From: Neoscytalidium dimidiatum
Lineage: Eukaryota > Ascomycota > Dothideomycetes > Botryosphaeriales > Botryosphaeriaceae
Assembly: GCA_037367355.1 (NCBI GenBank)
Contig: CM074700.1
Span: 2,170,001 to 2,234,000 of the forward strand
DNA: 64,000 bases
Direction: 5' to 3'
The translations under genes and the position numbers were made by a program. The notes beneath the pieces are model-generated. The model worked only from the letters and a program-made list of their open reading frames with translations. It was not told the DNA's origin and made no database searches. This document shows positions 38,737 to 50,637 of the stretch, piece after piece. Every line of letters starts with the position of its first letter. The first letter of the stretch is position 1.

Positions 38737-41700
38737 ATGTCGGCCGGACAGCTGCGACGACACCGGTCGACGTCGCGCAGCAGCTCCAAGCGCGACGAGA
38801 AGTCGATCCTGCCGCCGCCGGCCCCGAGCATAACACCCAAAGCCGCCGAGTTCGAGCCCTGCGCCGCCACTGCTTCCTTCTTCCTGTACGCCCAGCGGAA
38901 CGTCGTCCTCTGCCTGCACCATGACACATTAGCCATTGAGCGCCGCCTGACGCTGCACCGCGAGGACGTGGCCTGGATCGCGGTGGACAACGTTAGCGAG
39001 AGGGGGGCTGGGCGCTTGGTGGTGAGCTACGACGTGGGCAACACCGCCATTGTGTGGGACCTCCTCACCGGCGAGGAGGTCGCCCGCTTCGCCGCCTACG
39101 AGCAGATTAACGTCGCGACCTTCATGCGCAACGGCAACGTCGCCTTCGGTAAGCCCGCAGCCCAATCGCTCTCACTCACCGACTGTATAGCGCGTGCGCG
39201 TGCGCGTGCGCGTGTCAAGTGCGGGCGCCCTGAGTGCTGACGCGCATTCCCCACCAGGCAACTCACAGGGAAACGTGATTCTCTTCGAACCCTCGACCTC
39301 GGAGCACATCTCAGCGCGCACCATCTTCGACCCGATCACCGCGTTGGCGCCCGCGGCCGACTGCCGCACATTTGCAATTGGGTATGAACTGGAGCTCTGA
39401 CCTCGGGCGGCCCGGCGGGAGGAATCCCTTCGCTAACGGCGGCTACAGCTACCAGAACGGCTCCATCCTCATCGTCACCCTGCAGCCCTCGTTCACCATC
39501 CTGCACACCCTGACCACCCCGAAGGCGCCGTCGCCGATCATCAACTTGGCCTGGCATGGCTCGTCGTCGAAGCAGAAGTCGGAGATGCTCGCCACGCAGA
39601 CGAGCGATGGCGATCTTCGCGTATGGAGTGTGCCCAAAGCTCCGCACACCGATCCTCCGTGCGTGATCCGGATTCTCAATCGGTCCGAGAACAGAGAGGC
39701 GGGTCCGTGCTGGTTCGGCTGGTCCAAAAACGGTCGTATCGTGCAGTACTCCGAAGGGTAAGACACCCCGTCTCATTCACGTATTTGCCCCATTTGAAGC
39801 TTGGTCGATGATGCTTATCTTTCGTGCAGCGCGACATACGCCTGGGATGTACGGACCAAGAAGGTCACGTACGACGTCGTGCCGACGACCGAAGGCGTGA
39901 CCGCCATCGCCAACTATGGTCCTGGAGCCGTCCTGTTTACTCTTGGCCGGAATCACACGGTCCAGCAATATGACCTCAATCCCAGCCACAGCCCTGCGCT
40001 GGTTGCGAATGTCCAACACGTGCCCGCGAATGCGCCCCCTTCGCCGCCAAACTCGATAGAGGAGAAGAAGGAGCAGCAGCCGCACGACGAAGCCCACTCC
40101 GAGCCGCAGCAGCAAGAACATCATGATCCCGTTCCAGCACTGCCGGTTTACCTTGAGGAGAGCAGTGAGGGTGAGGGCGCAGCTGCCATGTCTCCATTGC
40201 AGAAGATCGCACAAGAGATGGACCAGCTGGAAGAAGAAAGACGGGACCGCGTGGGCCCTCTAAGTCCTGTTTCGAGCCGTGGTTCGACCAGTTCTCGCTC
40301 ATCTGGTGGATCGCGGCGGAATCTGTACCGCTACGACAAGCCTTCTTCACGGTCGTCGGAGGGTTCGGATGGCACTGTCTTTTCTTCCGGCTCTTCTCTG
40401 CGCTCTGGCTCGTCCTGGAAGGGACGGGAAAGCATGTCTATTCGCTCGACATCGTCTTTCGCGTCCTCTTCAAGACACAAATCTCGGGGATCTTCTTCGT
40501 TGCGAAAGGAAATGCTCCGCAGCCCCGAAGAGAGTGCAATCACGGCGGAAATGGATCTCTTCCCATTTACCAAAGCTAGACTGAGCGAAGTTCCCTTCAG
40601 AATGCCTCAGCCGGGTGCTGCGAAGACTCCTGATGAGCTGAGGCAGCAAATGCTGAGCGTCGTGTTCGGTTGGGAAGACGACATTGAATTGCTCATTCGC
40701 GAAGAGTGTAAGTTTGATCAACCCTGAAAATTGAGGACTGAAACTGAAATTTCTCTAGTCAACCGCCACCCATCTGGCTCGGCAAGTGGTGTCCTCCTAT
40801 CCAAGTGGCTCGGTGACAATGGAGCTGATCTGATGGCTTCAATGATTGGCTCTGAGTCAATGTCTTCTTCTGACTGGATGCTGCTTGCTCTGAGCTCCAT
40901 GGGCCAGAACTCGCAAAGAAAGGTTGGAGAGGCATTTGTGCAGAGACTGCTTGAAAAGGGAGACGTTCACCCCGCAGTAGCGATTTTGCTTGGACTTGGC
41001 GAGCTGAATGAGGCAATCGAGGTCTACGTTGCTCGGAAGTACTATCTCGAGTCTACGCTGCTTACCTGCCTCCTGTTCCCAGCCGATTGGCAGCGGATTT
41101 CGTACCTGGTCAGGAAGTGGGGTGAAGTTGCAGTTACTAGCAACCAACCTGAACTCGCAGTCCGATGCTTCTACTGCACTAGTATGGAATCCTCCGAGCC
41201 GTGGAGCTCGCCGAGGGCGCAAGATGCGGTTTTCCAAGCTCAGAGGGCCCACGGTGTCGAATCGCAGCTTAGCCCTCCCCTGTCACCTCCCTCTGCAGGC
41301 CCCAACCGGGTTAAGCAATCTGGTCTCAAGCTCTTTACCAGTTTCAACGATACCACAAGCGGAGGCCTCTCAGCTGGTGGAGACCGCACTGCGCAGGGAA
41401 TCACGCCAATTGCGCAGTCTGCTCTTTCTCCTGGCGGAGGGAACCAATGGCTGCACCCGGGCAGCAGAAGTGCCCGGGAGCCATCGTCTGCACGCACTGC
41501 CACGCCCGGAGGTTACGGTCGCAAGCGGTTCCCATCCAAACCTGACTACACGCGAGGAACGCCCATTCAAGAGACTCCTACTGTGGGTGGCGGAGACACC
41601 CCTGTTCCGACGACAGCGGTCAAGGAGCCCGAATCTATCGAAATTAATCTTTCCGTCACCCCCGAGCCCACTCACTCCCGCCAACCCAGCATCGAGATCT

Positions 41701-44147
41701 CGAAGGAGGAACCGAAGGAGGATGGTCCAATGTTGCTCAGTGCTGTTGCGTATGACCCGAGCGAACCTAAGAAGAAGGCGAGTGATGCGTTGCCATCCCC
41801 TGCACATGGCGTTTTTGAGCATCTCAAGCAAGAGTCACGCCAAAGGAATGGCTCGAGAGACAGGAAACCGGATGGCCTCTACCTGGATGTTATGGACACG
41901 GTTGAGGCTAGCGATGCGCCTTCAACCGCATCGCAATCCGGATTCTTAACCGGTCGCACGGCGGAGCTGAGCCCACCGCTGACGAGCAACAGTGTCAAGA
42001 GCGCCAAGATCAGGAGCATCGATCAGTACATTAGCAGCCTGGAGGAGGCCAATTACCACTCGCGCAAGGCAAGCCGTTCCCGTGGCGCAAGCAAAGAGCG
42101 CACGGGAAGGAGCAGTAGGCAGGGTAATCGCGAGGCTTCTCGAACCCGCGGACGTTCTGGCACCCGTTACATCAAGCCAGCCAAACGTTCGCCATCCTCC
42201 CCCGTTCCCATGTCTCCCGAGGAGGCTGCGCTGTACAGCAGCGGAAACAACGACAGCTACGACGATGAGCGTTACTACAAGGTCGCCTCACCTGCGGTGG
42301 CTTCTGCACGCGGACGCAGCCGAAGTGGTACCCGTGGCACGTCCAAGATCAGGTCGTCCTCGAAACTCGACCGACGCCACGAATCCACAGAGCGCAGGTC
42401 TCGCAGCAGGAACGGTCACATTAGCAGCCGCGCAGCTAGCCGTCAAGCAAGCCGGGATGGCCGTTCCAGCGGAGAAGAGAGGGGTCGCAAGTCTCCCATC
42501 TCCCCTGTACCCATGTCATCGGACCCGCAATTCTATAAGAGCGATGGTGATGATGACAGCCCCCCTGTTGAAGTCACTTCTCCAGTCAGAACTCGCCAGC
42601 GAAGTTCGAGCCGTAGACCATCTGGTCGGTCTCGCCAAGCTTCTCCTGACCGGTACGGTAGGGATCGGTCAAACAGTCGCAGGCCCAGTCAGAAAGAGGA
42701 TACAACCTTGCGTCCCGAGTCTCCCGAGATGACTAGCAGCCGCCAAGCCTCTCGCCAGCGCGTGCCGAAGCTGCAGACTAACTTCTCTTCTGAAGCCTCT
42801 GTGGCGCAGAAGATTCTCTCCCAAAAGGAACGTGCTGCTCGTGAGCTCGAGGAACGCCGGCTTTCCTTGGCTAGGAGACCCTCTGCTCCAGTCATCCCGC
42901 ACCCGCACGAACTCTCCCGACCCCAAATTTCCGGTCGCTCCTTGACCGATATGGGAAACTCGCCCACGTCGATGATGCCACCCATGTCCTCACATAGCGA
43001 TAAGGGTATGCCCAGAAGCCAGACTGTCGACCCCGAGATGATGCGTTATCCTAGACATACCACCGGCACTTCCACCAGATCGATGCCAATTGGACTCCCG
43101 GCAACGCCGCGTGCTCTACGCCATCCGAGGTACATAAGCTCCGACCCTAACGAGCGCGATGAGATTCCTGCTGTGCCTCAGATTCCGGAGAACATCATCG
43201 AGGTCAAGATTGATAATAAGGAACCACAAGACGATGTTGCTCCCCTGCTTCCAGCCACCACTTTCGGTCAGATGGGAGCACAAAGCCCTCAGCGCTCCGC
43301 TTCGGCGCCCCCTGAGCATCTTAGCAGTTCCAGACGGGAATCGGTCAGCAGCCGCGGCAGCGGAAACAAGCGGATCAGTCCGCCTCCGATCACTGCCAGC
43401 ATCGACGAGACGTTGCACGGAGAGAACCAGCAAATCATCATCATCGGTGAGCCTGAAGCCAAGGAGAACCCTCCCCTTCTCGCCGAATTGCAGCATCTCG
43501 CGGCGCCCCCGCCGCCTCCACCGCCACCTGTGTACGGTCACAGCCGCACTGGCAGTGGCGTCATCAACATCGCCATCGATGAGAACCCGTCTGGCCGCAC
43601 CACGACCCCTGCAGTGCCCCCACCGATCGATATTCCGATCAATGACAACATGCCGCCCCCGCCGTCGCGTCCTCAGACCGGCTCACCTCACATGCACCGC
43701 CGTGGTCGTGGTTCTGTCAGCGAAAGTATCGGGAGCAGGCTTCGCGGTGTGACTGAGCGTATGCGCAGCACTTCGCGTTCGAGGGCCAAATCGCCGCCTA
43801 ACGACTACGGCATCCACGTCCCTTCTCCTTATGAGACGATCATTCCAGGTCTGCCCGCCGACTTCAGTGGTCATAGCCGCTCCAGCAGCGCTTACCAGCA
43901 GCGCACCAAATCTCCTCTAAGCGAGTCGCAGAACTTCAACGACCAGATTCCCCCGCCACCTCCGCCTGTGCCAGCCGTGGGCAGCCCCAGCATGATGGAG
44001 CAAGTCATCCCGCCAGACCTGAATGCGCCTAGTCGCAATAACGATCGCGGATACATGCGCCATCCCAGGGAGATCCGGGCGAACATGCCACCGGAGCAGG
44101 TTCAGGCTGGCGTCGTGCCGATGGAGAGTCCGACGGGCATGATCTAG
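38737..44147 (+). CDS. Large WD40 protein with helical middle and Arg/Ser-rich disordered tail
   Basis: Five exons, 38737-39148, 39258-39381, 39449-39757, 39830-40707 and 40759-44147, join in frame to 1,703 residues. All introns are GT..AG; the second has a clear GCTAAC branch site. The N-terminal 400 or so residues form WD40-type beta repeats, for example VSYDVGNTAIVWDLLTGEEVARF, GDLRVWSV and TYAWDVRTKKV. A Ser/Arg-rich linker follows, then a helical segment in exon 5 (DWMLLALSSMGQ, HPAVAILLGLGELNEAIEVYVARKYYLES, PELAVRCFYC), which reads like TPR-type repeats as in Gemin5/WDR17-type proteins. The last 900 residues are low-complexity, with many R-S dipeptides, poly-Pro runs and basic blocks. 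A scaffold role in RNA or trafficking is only inference; I cannot assign a gene name. The start is the first ATG after a C-rich leader. Confidence 0.85.
39191..39214. repeat. Alternating CGTGCG tract inside an intron
   Basis: Four hexanucleotide units of alternating purine and pyrimidine within the first intron of the WD40 gene. Such tracts can adopt Z-DNA. They also lengthen this intron to 109 bp. Confidence 0.9.
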
Positions 44148-46512
44148 ACAACAACGTCGGTGTCTGGTGCGGGTAGCCGCGTGATCGATCGAGTTTTTTT
44201 CGGGTAGCTGAACTGTCGTGTCACCGCCGCCTTTGTCGATTCAGCTAAGACGGATCATCGTTACTTTACCTCTTAATGGCCTCGGCATCATCTCGCCTCT
44301 CCATCCTTCACAACAAAAAAAACGGCTTACTATCGGGATTCCGGGGAAAAAACACAGCGCTCCTTGCCGCGTATACCATACTACTGAGACGACCTTAACG
44401 ACTATTCCTCATATCCGTTGCTCTTATCTCTCGGTTCATTCCATCCCCTCCTCCGTGTCTCTTTGCTCCAAAGTGGAGAGTGGACGACATTTACATAATT
44501 CAAGCCTTCCATCTCGGCACTCACATGTGTGTTTTGAACTCTTCTTCGAGCAAACACCCAAAAAGCATTCGAACGTTTTTTCATCAACAAACCTTATTCT
44601 TTTTGGGATGAACGACTTGAACCATCCGCAAATCATCATTGATACCTGATACCCTTCTTCGAAATTCTTTGGGAAGCATTTGGTTGGTTTTTTTTTTTTT
44701 TTTATTTCCGTGAAGGAATTTTTTCTTCGAGAATTTTATAGCCTTCATCTTTTGGCTTTTGGCGGAATCTCTCTTGACTTTTGTTTGTAGCGGCTGGTAC
44801 GAGACGACTCTTGTCTTCTCCTTTGACTTTGTGCTTCTATAACTTTCCTTGATTATATTAGCCTTGTTCGAACAATTCCTTTTTTCCATTTTTATCTTTG
44901 CGATTGCCTTTTTTTTTTCTTCGAAGGCCTTTGCTTGTAGGTTACTGGTAACGAAGGTTGTGTCTTCTCTTCATGTGCGTTTGAACCTGCAAAAAGTGGG
45001 GTGAGATCGACAGAATGATCAAAAAGGAAATCGGGTTTCAAGTTTTTTGATGAAAAGATACCATTTTCTTTTGAACTCGTAATCTCTCATGAAGAAGGTT
45101 GACCAAACATCCCCACTTTTTGTACTTCTACGGCCCTTGGGCTTCAAGACCTCCTTTGGCTAAGATTGATTGATAACCCCTATTTCTTTTATCGCTTTGC
45201 TATCATTCAGTCAGAGTTTCGATAACCCTAGTAGTTCTTCCTTTTTTTTTTTTTTTGTTGCGCTTTCGTTGTTTCTGCCTTCTAGTACAGTTACCAAAGT
45301 TTTACGTGTGCGCGTGCTTGAGTTGTTTAGCTCGTCTTCGATCGATCAATTACATAGCTGGCGTAGCCTCTTTTCCCCCGTATGGATGTAGCAGCGAGAT
45401 GCGACGATTTTTTGTGTGTGCATGCGCGTCTGATGTTCTTGTCGTTCTTGCGTTGGTGCGTGTTGCTTTGCTGCTGGCGATACTCGGCCACATAGGTTTG
45501 GGGGGGAACGCTCAGAAGATTGCGGTTGCTTGCTGACATATACGTACGCGCTTTTCCTGCGAGTGCCTCCTGTGCACTAGGTGGGAACTTGCGGCACGGG
45601 CTGTGTCGTTATGTTTCGCTGTTCTTTAATTTTCTTTCATTGGCACAGGATTTACGACTAGGACACAAAAAGCACAGAAGGGATGGGATGGCATGGGGTT
45701 TCGGGATGCAAGCAGTACGAATCGTTCTCTTTCTTTTCTCTTCTTTTCCAAAGGTTCTTCGCGCAGCAAAGATACAGAATGTGCCTCACGGCAAAGATCA
45801 TATTTTTCTTTTCCCGTCATCAGCACTTCGATCTGTCCTATTTCCCCCGATCTCATTTGTCACAGCGTTCAGGCGTTATCATCATTTTCGCGATTTCCTG
45901 GCAGGCAATTTATTAAAGGAGCGGATGGGAAGATGTTTTCTTCGTTGCATCTAGCATCATGATTTTTTTTAACCTCCTTTTGCAATCTCGTTACACTTTC
46001 AGTGTTCCCTTTCATCTCTTCATCACTACTTCCACTCCTCTTTTCTCCCTTGATATCCTCCTTTCATATCAATCACGAATGGAATGACCTCCCTTTCCAT
46101 AAACCATTTTCCGAGTGACATAAATCCCGTGAATCATACGAATCTGTTTGAAAGCTCACCTATCCTTCCATATCCCTCATATGCACTCTCGTCGAAAATC
46201 CTCATATGACACCCTGTTTCCACTCCGCCCCATCAGAAAAATTCGCTAAAGTTTTGATTTTCCGACGGCGAGGAGTCGATGGGATAAGTCGGTCTTCCTT
46301 CCTTTCCGTCATCTCTACCGATCGACGGCTGAAAGTCCGTATTGCTGCGTCTCCGACTCAGTGCAGGGCTAAGAGGTTCGACACGTCTCTCACGGAAGAC
46401 GTGCTACTGTTCCATAAGCTCCTGCAGGTGGTTTCTCCTCGACAACCGAGCTGGTCTTGGGCCTAACTCTTCTATCCATTCCATGCGGAATCAGTTCAGC
46501 CCTGTCGCGGCC
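44148..46512. other. Pyrimidine-rich region between convergent genes
   Basis: About 2.4 kb lie between the stop codons of the WD40 gene and UPF3. The plus strand is strongly T/C-biased, with runs of 16 T (44688-44703) and 15 T (45242-45256) and many TTCTTT blocks. Frames are short and unrecognised. It could hold long 3' UTRs or a non-coding transcript. Confidence 0.45.
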
Positions 46513-48553
46513 TTACGACGGTGTATCCGCAGCCGGCACCTGAATCTTCGCCGGCGGCGGCGTCGCCGCAGCAGGGGCAGCCTGCACACCCGCATTCGCC
46601 CCACCGCTGCTACCACCACCACCACCACCACCACCTCTGCCCCTGCCACCTCTTCCTCCCCTAAATCCGCCTCCACTCCTCCCGCCCATGACCGGCGCAC
46701 CCGCCGCCGGCCCCGCAGGCGGGGCCCTCGGGGCGCGCTGGCTGCCCGTCTTGTCCTTGCGCTCGAGCACCTGGACGGCGCCCTCGGCGACCTTGACGGG
46801 GCTGGCCTGGATGGCCTTCTGCAGGCCGTCCGGCTCTTTGAAGTCGACGTAGGCGAAGCCCTTGCGCTTGTCGATCTCGACTTTCTCGATGGGGCCGAAG
46901 ACTGAGAGTGCGGCTTCGATGAGGGGCTCGGTGATGCCCTGGGAGGGGTTGGCGTGCTTGAGGAAGGCTTGCTTGGCGGTGCTGGCAGCCGGGGAGGGGG
47001 TGGCGTTGGCGGGAGTGGAGTTGTTGTTGTTGTTGTTGGCATTGGCGTTGCGGGAGGAGGTTGAGCGTGAGGACGCGGGGGAGTTTTGCTGCTGGGCGGC
47101 TGGGCCGGTGGGGGGAGCTTTGGGTGTGTTGGTGTTGGTTGACGTGTCAGGCGCCGGAGCGTTGGCTGCTTGGGCACCCTTCTGATTGTTTTGTTGCGGC
47201 TTCTTGAGTATCTTGGGCCCTGCAGGCGGCGTGGATGCTGCAGCGGGCTTGTTTTCGTCGGTGTTGGTTGTCGTCTCAGCGTTGGCCTTTGCTGCTTTCT
47301 GAGCGCGGCGCTCTGCGCGCGTAGGACGGGAGTCTCTCTTGCCAGAACGAGGCTCCGAATTGGCCTTGGTGGAGGCTGTTGAAGCCGGTGTGGCAGGAGA
47401 AGATGGTACAGGTGACGAAGTAGCAGAGTCTTTTGGCGCCGTGGTCTCAGCTGTCTTTGCGCTTTCCTGCGCTGCCTCCTTACGGCCACGACGGCCACCG
47501 GCGGCGGGTCCTATTCCTAAGTCTCGCTGGAGCATCTGCTTCGCAATACTGGTGCTCCCTCGTTCACGCTTGCGCTCGGAAGCTGGTGCGCTGGGTGTCG
47601 GCTTGTTCTCATCCTTCTTTTCGGGCTCAGCGTTCTTCGCCGCTGATGCCTTATTCAAAATTTTGACCTCTTTCGGAGTGGATTCCTTCGCGGCCTTTTC
47701 AGCCTTAGACTGCCTTGAGCCCTTGTCTTCTTTTCCTCCCTTACGACCCTTCTTCTCGGACTTCGAGGTAGCTTTGTCGTCCTTGGACTCTCCTCTGGCA
47801 TGCTTGCCCTGGGATTTCGCCGGCTGCGGCTTCTCTTTGGCAGCTTTCTTCTCCCGAAGATGTTCAATCAACGGTGTTGTCTTGACTTCCTCCTTCTTCA
47901 CTGCCACATCCTCAACTGCGTTGTCAACTGGCGCAGGCTTTGGAACTGGGTTCGTGAGGCTTTCGAGGAAATCCTTGAACTCAGGATCCTGATCAATAAG
48001 GCCCTGGCGAGCATCGTTGCGGCGACGGCCTCCGGGAATACGGTTGAAGGGAGCAAACTCGACGGTCGGGGGACCGATGAGGGCGGGGTCTCTCGTGGAG
48101 CTCTTCGCATCGCTGAAGGTGGTCTTGCGCACCTTGTCGGCCAGAGGCACGACATGAGCTTGATCGGTGAGGTGGAGATAGGCGCGAGACGGCTTCGAGG
48201 GCTTAGCCAAGCTGATGTAGGTGTAGTCAGCCAAACCCGCTCCTGCAAATTCAAGAGCCAATGGAGCTATGGGCGCACTCTTTAGAAATCTTGCCGGCTT
48301 TGTAGCTGAACCAATCGACCTTGCCCTGGCCGAGCTTCCACTCGTCGCCCAGGGCGAGCTCGAACTCCTGCTGGGTCAGGCCGGGGGCGAGGCGGCGTAC
48401 GACGAGCTTCAGGCGCGGCTGCTGGGAGCGATTGGAGGCGGCGCGGGGCGCACCGTTGGCGTTCGCTTGGGCGGTGTTTTTCTGCAGGGCGGCGGCAGGG
48501 ACGGGCAGCACGCCGTTGGCGCCCGGCTGCGGGGCGTTGGACGGCGGCGCCAT
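46513..48553 (-). CDS. UPF3: UPF3-like nonsense-mediated decay factor
   Basis: Two exons on the minus strand, 48553-48279 and 48211-46513, with a 67-bp intron that has a GCTGAC branch site, give 657 residues. The N-terminus carries the Smg4/UPF3 domain: LKLVVRRLAPGLTQQEFELALGDEW, then WFSYKAGKISKD joined across the intron to LAKPSKPSRAYLHL, and PPTVEFAPFNRIP. This domain binds UPF2 at exon junctions or terminating ribosomes to trigger decay of mRNAs with premature stops. A long Lys/Glu/Ala-rich middle follows. Near residues 515-575 is an RRM-like fold with KGFAYVDF as RNP1. The tail is an RGG box with a poly-Gly run (residues about 595-630), an added RNA-binding element. Both nucleus and cytoplasm are expected. 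It shares its promoter region with the SIT4-like phosphatase gene. Confidence 0.88.
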
Positions 48554-49115
48554 TGTGGGCGGAGAGCGGCGGGGGAGAGAGCGAGGGTGGGCTGGTGTAT
48601 CGCAAAAGTGTCGGGCGGAGGGCTGGCACGCTGGCACACCAGGCTTGCGGCCTTACTATGTATGACATCGGCGGGCCGGCGTTTGCGTGGGTGGGTGCAG
48701 CGCAGGTGGCAGCGCATGCGGGCGCTGGGGCGGACTTGGCCGGCGGCTCAGGCTCGGGCTGCCAGGCTCAGGCTGCGTCTGCGCCTGCGTCTGCGTCTGG
48801 GCCCTGAAAGCACGGGTCACTGCTGCTCCCACGCCCTCACCACCTCACTCCGCCCACACCAAGCCTCTGGGATCGCCGCCCTGCACTCTGCTCTCCGCGC
48901 CGCCATGCGCTATTCTCCCCAAGCCCACGCATGATTTCCCACGATCGCCATCCCCACCCACCCTTCCGCGCATCATCTCCAGCCGCACAGAGGCCCCCCC
49001 CCCCAGTCACACGACAGACACCCATTGCTAAGCCGCCTCCACCGCGCTGATAGCTCCCACACCTCGACATAACGCCCATTCCTGTCTCCAGTCCCGCTCC
49101 TCCACCTCCCCAGCC
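48554..49115. promoter_or_regulatory. Divergent promoter region, UPF3 and SIT4-like genes
   Basis: 562 bp separate the start codons. A purine/pyrimidine-switched low-complexity stretch (GGCTCAGGC, CTGCGTCTG words, 48740-48800) and C-rich DNA fill it. No assignable factor site. Confidence 0.45.
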
Positions 49116-50637
49116 ATGACCAAGGACTACGACGTCCCACAACCGGGGCCCGCCCGGTTAAGCCCCGGTGCCGGCCCCGACGAGTGGCTGGATGCTGCAA
49201 AGCAGTGCAAGTACCTGCCCGAGGCCGACATGAAGCGCCTTTGCGAGATAGTCAAGGAGTGCTTGATGGAAGGTGCGCGCTCTCGTCCCAACATGCTCCA
49301 GAGCCCGATGGCCCCGTGGATGGATGCTAATGCCCCGCAGAGTCCAACATTCAGCCCGTCAAGACGCCCGTCACCGTCTGCGGCGACATCCACGGCCAGT
49401 TCTACGACCTTTTGGAGCTCTTCCGCGTTGCCGGCGGGATGCCCAGCGACACGGCCGCCCCGGCCCCCACGGTGCCCACCAAGACCATCACTGCCGCCGA
49501 CATCGAGCCGCCAAGCTCCATCACCGACCCGAAGGCTAGGCGCAAGATGAAGCGGCGGTTCCAAAGAGATCCCAACTACACCGGCCCGTCGAGTCCAGGC
49601 TCGGGCGCCGAGATTGAGGAGGACGACGGCGCCGATGACGACGACGAGGAGGGTCGCGGGCGCAGCAGGAGCAGCAGTCAAAGAGGGAGCTTCGGAGACG
49701 GTTCCTCGGACAACGACAGCAACCGCAACATCTCCAGCTCCGGTGGCAACGGGATGCAGAACTATATTTTCCTTGGAGACTTCGTAGACAGAGGCTATTT
49801 CAGTCTTGAGACGTTTACACTGCTGATGTGCTTGAAAGCTAAGTATGTACATGCGTTGCGAGCTGCGCGGCGACCGCCCTCTGACAAATCTCTCGCAGAT
49901 ATCCCGATCGGGTAACGCTGGTCAGAGGCAACCACGAGTCGCGGCAGATCACCCAGGTTTATGGCTTTTACGAAGAATGTCAGACCAAGTACGGCAATGC
50001 CTCGGTGTGGAAGGCTTGCTGCCAGGTGTTTGATTTCCTGGCCCTGGCTGCTATTGTTGACGGCAAGGTGCTCTGCGTGCACGGCGGACTGAGCCCCGAA
50101 ATCAGAACGCTCGACCAGATCCGCGTGGTCGCACGTGCGCAGGAGATTCCGCACGAAGGAGCATTCTGTGATCTCGTCTGGAGTGATCCCGAGGACGTGG
50201 ATACGTGGGCGGTGTCGCCGCGTGGCGCAGGCTGGCTGTTCGGAGACAAGGTTTCGTCAGAGGTAAGTTTTCCGACATGCACTCCGGAAGAAGCCAGCTG
50301 ACGATCTGGGCCCAGTTCAACCACGTCAACGGACTGCAGCTCATAGCACGAGCGCACCAGCTGGTCAACGAGGGCTACAAGGTGAGTCAGCACGCAGCAG
50401 CAGCAGCAGCAGCCGCTCGCGGCCAGAGGGCTGACAGTGAGACAGTATCATTTCAAAGACAAAGACGTGGTTACGGTGTGGTCAGCACCGAACTACTGCT
50501 ACCGGTGCGGTAATGTGGCGTCGATCATGAGCCTTGCCGAGGACCTGAACCCCAAGTTCACCATCTTCAGCGCGGTTCCGGACAACCGGCGGGCGGTGCC
50601 TGCTGGACGGGGCACGCGCGGCGAATATTTCCTATAG
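49116..50637 (+). CDS. SIT4: Ser/Thr protein phosphatase of the PP6/SIT4 type
   Basis: Five exons, 49116-49272, 49341-49842, 49899-50262, 50316-50381 and 50446-50637, give 426 residues; every intron is GT..AG and frame is kept. The PPP catalytic motifs are present: GDIHG (67-71), GDFVDRG (198-204), [23 protein letters not shown], and the C-terminal YFL that is carboxymethylated in PP2A-like enzymes. The start [15 protein letters not shown] and [28 protein letters not shown] match SIT4/PP6, not PP1 or PP2A. An acidic, Ser-rich insert of about 100 residues (near 88-190) separates the first two metal-binding motifs; I recall inserts at this place in other moulds. SIT4 acts with SAP subunits and TAP42 downstream of TORC1 in the G1/S transition and nutrient response. 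Confidence 0.92.
50395..50412. repeat. CAG tract inside an intron
   Basis: Six CAG units lie within the fourth intron of the SIT4-like gene, between donor and branch region. Each CAG is a potential false acceptor, but none keeps the reading frame as well as the chosen one. Confidence 0.85.

Noticed and set aside
41008..41949. Plus-strand frame of 313 codons
   Set aside because: It is an out-of-frame shadow of the last WD40 exon.
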